Part shown: positions 59,913 through 62,802 of the stretch, in pieces | Layout: each line of letters starts with the position of its first letter | How positions within the stretch are numbered: position 1 is the first letter of the stretch | Assembly (NCBI GenBank): GCA_947642635.1 | Contig: CANRTI010000006.1 | Coordinates: forward strand, 1 to 62,802 | DNA from: an uncultured Mycoplasma sp. | GTDB taxonomy: Bacteria > Bacillota_I > Bacilli_A > RF39 > UBA660 | Direction of reading: 5' to 3' | Length of the DNA: 62,802 nt | The notes under the pieces: generated by a model | Databases searched by the model: none | Told to the model about the DNA's origin: nothing | The model's input: the letters and a program-made list of their open reading frames with translations, nothing else | Translations under genes and position numbers: made by a program

Positions 59913-61385
59913 ATGAAAAAAATATTATTTATATTATTATGCTTTTTTAGTATGATAATAAAAGTTTTAGCAAGAGAATTAGTTAGTGAGCCATCTCCTT
60001 ATTATATAAATATTGGAATTTCGCCAATGAATAAAAAAATTATTAATGTTCCTAAAATTTATGATAAAGAAACAGGGGAGTTAGTTTTTAGTCTAAGTTT
60101 TAATGGGAATAATGATACTAGTGGGGATTTTCAAATATTAGATACATTTAATGAGAGGATGTGGGGTAAAAAAGAAAGCGTTTTAAATGATTTTAAAACA
60201 CTAGTTTACTATTATTATAAAAGTAAAACACAAGATGATTATCATTATTTTTTAACGCAAATTGGGGTGTGGTCAATTTGCAATTTATCTTATTTTGATT
60301 TTGTTGATCAAGATGGAAATATTATGAGAAGTTATAAAACTGATTATGAGAATTTAAAAAGTGATTATTTTAGTCATCGAAGAAAAGATAATTTTTTTAA
60401 TCAAACTAATTTAGGAGAAGTAGGGGTATTATCAAAATACTATTATTATAGTGGGAAGATTATTTTAGATATTGAAGAAGTTCCGGGTATTAAAATAGAA
60501 AATAAGCCCCCATCAGGAATTGGTGCTAATTGGAGTTATCCTTATATTGAAGTTAATTATGAACAAGCTGGGGATTTTCAAGTTCGAATGTATAAAGATT
60601 ATGAACAAAATAGTCGTTGTTATACTGATGGTAAAAATATTTTTTGGCAAAATCTAGGGGGACCTGCAAATATTGAATATTATTTTAAAGCAAGTGTTAC
60701 AGGTACAGAATTTGTAATTAAAGAAAATTTAGTTGGTGTTAAAAATCGTTATGGAGATGCTTTTTTAAATAGTAATTATGCGATGTATTTAGATGATGAA
60801 TTAAAGTTTATGACTCCTAGTAATAAAATTAATTATGTTAAGAAATATAGTGATTATATTTTAAAAGATATTTCTAGTAATAAAAGTGTTTTAAATAATA
60901 GTGATATAGTTGTTAATATTTTAGAAGAAAATAAAGAAATTGTTCTTATTAAAAATGTTGTTAAGAAAAAAATAAAAATAGATGTTAGAGATAATATAGA
61001 TTATAATATTCATTTAAAAAGTAATGATGAATTATATGAAATAATTAATAAAGATATAAAAGAAATTGTTTTGCCATATGGCACCTACTACATTAAAGAT
61101 AAGCAAAATAATTTTTATCAAGAATTAGTAGTAGAAAATGAGTTTGAAGAAAATTTAGTATTAGAAAATGTTAGTAATAATAAAGATGAGGATACATCTA
61201 TTAAAGAACCAATAATAGATTTACCAGAGATAGAAGAACTACCAAAGAGTGATATAAATGATAATTTAGTTAATGAAGAATATTTAGATAATCCCCAAAC
61301 AAGTGATAATATTTATTTTTATGTTTTACTTTTATTATTAGCAAGTATTAGTTTAATTTTATTAAATAAATTTAAAAAAAATTAA
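59913..61385 (+). CDS. Sortase-anchored surface protein, thioester-domain-like
   Basis: 490 residues from ATG 59913 (GAAAGG upstream). Signal peptide ~1-20. Residues ~85-130 resemble a thioester domain (VLNDFKTLVYYYYKSK then FLTQIGVW with the Gln, Q116), but no Cys occurs between the signal peptide and that Gln, so the Cys-Gln bond cannot form. A middle Cna-like beta region (~340-420) follows. The end is a sorting signal: NPQTSDN (480s NPxT motif, sortase B/E-like), hydrophobic span, KFKKN tail. Surface adhesin-like. Confidence 0.75.
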   Translation: MKKILFILLCFFSMIIKVLARELVSEPSPYYINIGISPMNKKIINVPKIYDKETGELVFSLSFNGNNDTSGDFQILDTFNERMWGKKESVLNDFKTLVYYYYKSKTQDDYHYFLTQIGVWSICNLSYFDFVDQDGNIMRSYKTDYENLKSDYFSHRRKDNFFNQTNLGEVGVLSKYYYYSGKIILDIEEVPGIKIENKPPSGIGANWSYPYIEVNYEQAGDFQVRMYKDYEQNSRCYTDGKNIFWQNLGGPANIEYYFKASVTGTEFVIKENLVGVKNRYGDAFLNSNYAMYLDDELKFMTPSNKINYVKKYSDYILKDISSNKSVLNNSDIVVNILEENKEIVLIKNVVKKKIKIDVRDNIDYNIHLKSNDELYEIINKDIKEIVLPYGTYYIKDKQNNFYQELVVENEFEENLVLENVSNNKDEDTSIKEPIIDLPEIEELPKSDINDNLVNEEYLDNPQTSDNIYFYVLLLLLASISLILLNKFKKN

Positions 61386-61408
61386 ATAAAAAATTATTTA
61401 TAAGTTAC

Positions 61409-61437
61409 TTGACTAATGGTTAAATAACCATTAAAAT
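61409..61437 (+). promoter_or_regulatory. Promoter with 20-bp palindrome filling the spacer
   Basis: TTGACT (61409-61414), 17 bases, TAAAAT (61432-61437). TAATGGTTA-AA-TAACCATTA (61414-61433) is a perfect inverted repeat lying between the two elements, the position of a classic repressor operator. It controls the DGR-target-like gene at 61524 with a ~80-base leader. Confidence 0.6.
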
Positions 61438-61523
61438 TATATATAGAATATCGGTATAAGAAACAATTTGAATAAATAATAAGTAAATTGTTCATAATAA
61501 GAGTAGAATAGGAAGATGTTAGT

Positions 61524-62753
61524 ATGAAAGAAAATATGCCAAAAGTAATAGCATTAATAATATTAATAACAATTATTAATTGTAGTGCATTAGTATATAA
61601 AGGATATCAAAGTAAGAAAGATGCAGAAATAAGAGAAGAAAATAGAATACAAAAAGAAAAGAATAAAAAAGAACAATTTGCAATGTATATCAAAAATGAA
61701 GAAGGTAGTTATGATAAATATGATGGAAAAGAATTTCCAGATGGCTATAAAGTAAACTTAGAGAAAAGTAGTTGTGAAGATGCTAATGGCAATATAGTAA
61801 GTGGAGCAATATCTGTAACTAATGGAAAACCAACAGTAACAAGTAATAAAACAATCTATTGTACATTTTATATGGATAAGAAACCCCCAATAGCAGGCGA
61901 TATAGCGACAAATCCACCAGCAGAGACAACAGATGGAGGAGGAGCGGTAACAGGAGTAGCACAAGACGAATTAGAGATGAGATATTACGGAAAGAACCCA
62001 GCAAACTATATCTGTTTTGGAACAACAAATAAAACAGAATGTACAAGTACCACAGGACAAGGTAAATATATGTACCGAATAATCGGAGTAACAAAAGATA
62101 AAGGTCAAGGGAGTATGTTTAAAATAATAAAGAAAACACCAATAGAACAAAATAGCAACAAAGTTTTCTACTGGCATAATGTATATAATCAAGACATCAA
62201 ATGGAACCAAAGTGACTTATATAAAGGATTAAATGGAATATCAGGAGGAAAATACAGTAATCTATTCATAGGAAATACAACATACATGCCATCAGGTTGG
62301 AGCAATAAAATAGAAGATGTCAGCTGGAAATATGGAGATTTTACGAATCAAAATCAAGCACCAGCGACAATATTACAGACAGAACAAGCATGGAATACAA
62401 CAGTAACTGCAAAAATCGGATTAATGTATGTAGCAGATTATTACTATGGAGTAACAAAGACAGGATTAAATTGTTACGATAGTGCAAATAGAACAACATG
62501 TCGAAATAATAATTGGATGCATTTCTTAAATAACGACAGTAGTGCACCAAACTCATCATACGAATGGACCATGTCGCGTTACGGTCGGAATAGCGACGGC
62601 GGTTACTATGCGTGGTATGTGAATTCGAACGGCACTGTCGGCAATACCTATTTGAATTATACGGGTTCGGTTCGCCCAGTCTTCTATCTGAAATCCAATA
62701 TAGAGATAACAGGAACAGGGACACAAAGTGATCCATACATGATAATAACTTAG
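61524..62753 (+). CDS. Membrane-anchored surface protein with putative DGR variable C-terminus
   Basis: 409 residues. One N-terminal membrane segment (~8-24), a coiled-coil stretch (EIREENRIQKEKNKKEQ), the SNKT-C-YFD domain shared with the 48432 gene, a Pro/Gly/Thr linker (~120-150), then a ~250-residue domain ending SVRPVFYLKSN and GTGTQSDPYMIIT, the DUF6273/C-type-lectin-like ending common in DGR targets. Codons ~346-392 have a base composition unlike the rest. It is probably a displayed binding protein. The gene ends 49 bases before the window edge. Confidence 0.7.
   Translation: MKENMPKVIALIILITIINCSALVYKGYQSKKDAEIREENRIQKEKNKKEQFAMYIKNEEGSYDKYDGKEFPDGYKVNLEKSSCEDANGNIVSGAISVTNGKPTVTSNKTIYCTFYMDKKPPIAGDIATNPPAETTDGGGAVTGVAQDELEMRYYGKNPANYICFGTTNKTECTSTTGQGKYMYRIIGVTKDKGQGSMFKIIKKTPIEQNSNKVFYWHNVYNQDIKWNQSDLYKGLNGISGGKYSNLFIGNTTYMPSGWSNKIEDVSWKYGDFTNQNQAPATILQTEQAWNTTVTAKIGLMYVADYYYGVTKTGLNCYDSANRTTCRNNNWMHFLNNDSSAPNSSYEWTMSRYGRNSDGGYYAWYVNSNGTVGNTYLNYTGSVRPVFYLKSNIEITGTGTQSDPYMIIT
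62561..62700 (+). other. Putative DGR variable region (VR) with sharp G+C shift
   Basis: By hand count this 140-base stretch is 68/140 G+C (49%), against 20/60 and 19/60 (about 32%) in the two lines before it (62401-62520). Codons switch to TCG, CGT, CGG, GAC, GGC, CGC. Surface-type residues (Tyr, Gly, Ser, Asp, Asn, Thr) are mostly encoded NNC/NNT (TAC GGT, AGC GAC GGC GGT TAC TAT, GGC ACT GTC GGC), as expected when AAC/AAT template codons are mutated at adenines. It sits at the 3' end of the gene, the usual VR position. Confidence 0.55.
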
Positions 62754-62802
62754 TTCCGGACACTTTTGAATAAAGGTAGGGAATAAAACGGATTTTGAAG
62801 TA

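Noticed and set aside
61758..62763. Several minus-strand open frames across the last gene
   Set aside because: Their proteins are low-complexity Leu/Ser/Tyr/Cys strings, products of reverse-reading an Asn/Thr/Lys-rich gene; no SD or promoter supports them.
1..62802. CRISPR arrays, tRNA or rRNA genes, and alternative genetic code
   Set aside because: No regularly spaced repeats, cloverleaf-like or rRNA-like segments were seen, and TGA ends several clear genes, so code 4 does not apply.

Overview
The window is a low-G+C Gram-positive chromosome segment. It uses the standard genetic code: TGA is a true stop, for example at 3829-3831 and 10970-10972. SD sequences are strong (AGGAGG, GAGGTG), promoters are sigma-A-like (TTGACA, 17 bases, TATAAT), and intrinsic terminators are frequent. 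Local gene order follows Bacillus subtilis in several places: rpsB-tsf, ylbJ/ylbL, lspA-rluD, mraZ-rsmH-ftsL-pbpB-spoVD-mraY-ftsW, and rnhC/cvpA/trx. Very low G+C, shortened housekeeping genes (a 591-residue AlaRS) and many lineage-specific surface proteins suggest an uncultured gut member of the Bacilli near the RF39/Erysipelotrichia-type lineages. That placement is inference.

Layout. 1-2265: the 3' end of an RHS polymorphic toxin, its immunity gene, and a second displaced toxin tip with its immunity gene. 2342-4773: a phage-type late/lysis module (baseplate-like protein, M23-LysM endolysin, holin, sigma-like regulator). 4825-6949: rpsB-tsf. 6966-11006: two secreted proteins, one with a thioester-domain-like N-terminus. 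11088-15847: a VanG-type operon (vanW, D-Ala-D-Ser ligase, vanXY, and a VanT split into membrane and racemase genes) with no VanR/VanS. 15895-18425: an alanine T-box, a nucleotide kinase and a short alaS. 18471-20921: three pilin-like genes. 20871-28278: ylbJ, ylbL, dut, an rRNA methyltransferase, sigG, ylmC, lspA, rluD and a rhomboid protease. 28309-29195: a small repeat and an Rpn-family nuclease. 29309-41035: a dcw (division and cell wall) cluster interrupted by an accessory block that carries a type III ToxIN toxin-antitoxin system. 41138-47978: lemA/DUF2207, a SleB-like hydrolase, an ABC exporter, rnhC, cvpA and thioredoxin. 48029-53031: lipid and MurF genes flanked by two candidate type I toxin-antitoxin loci. 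53135-62802: a DUF368 flippase, a SanA-like protein, spoIVB, a pilB-like ATPase, an rnfC/rnfD pair, a sortase-type surface protein, and a gene that looks like the target of a diversity-generating retroelement (DGR).

How the parts fit. Envelope construction dominates: two PASTA-bearing class B PBPs, MraY, FtsW, MurF, DUF368 and a D-Ala-D-Ser system. Sporulation signatures (SigG, SpoIVB, SpoVD with its paired cysteines, YlbJ/SpoVV, YlmC, SleB-like) argue that the organism sporulates or did recently. Four toxin-based modules of different mechanism (RHS/immunity, type III ToxIN, two type I candidates) and the putative DGR target are the most unusual content. The last gene ends 49 bases before the window edge, so any DGR reverse transcriptase and template repeat would lie just outside.
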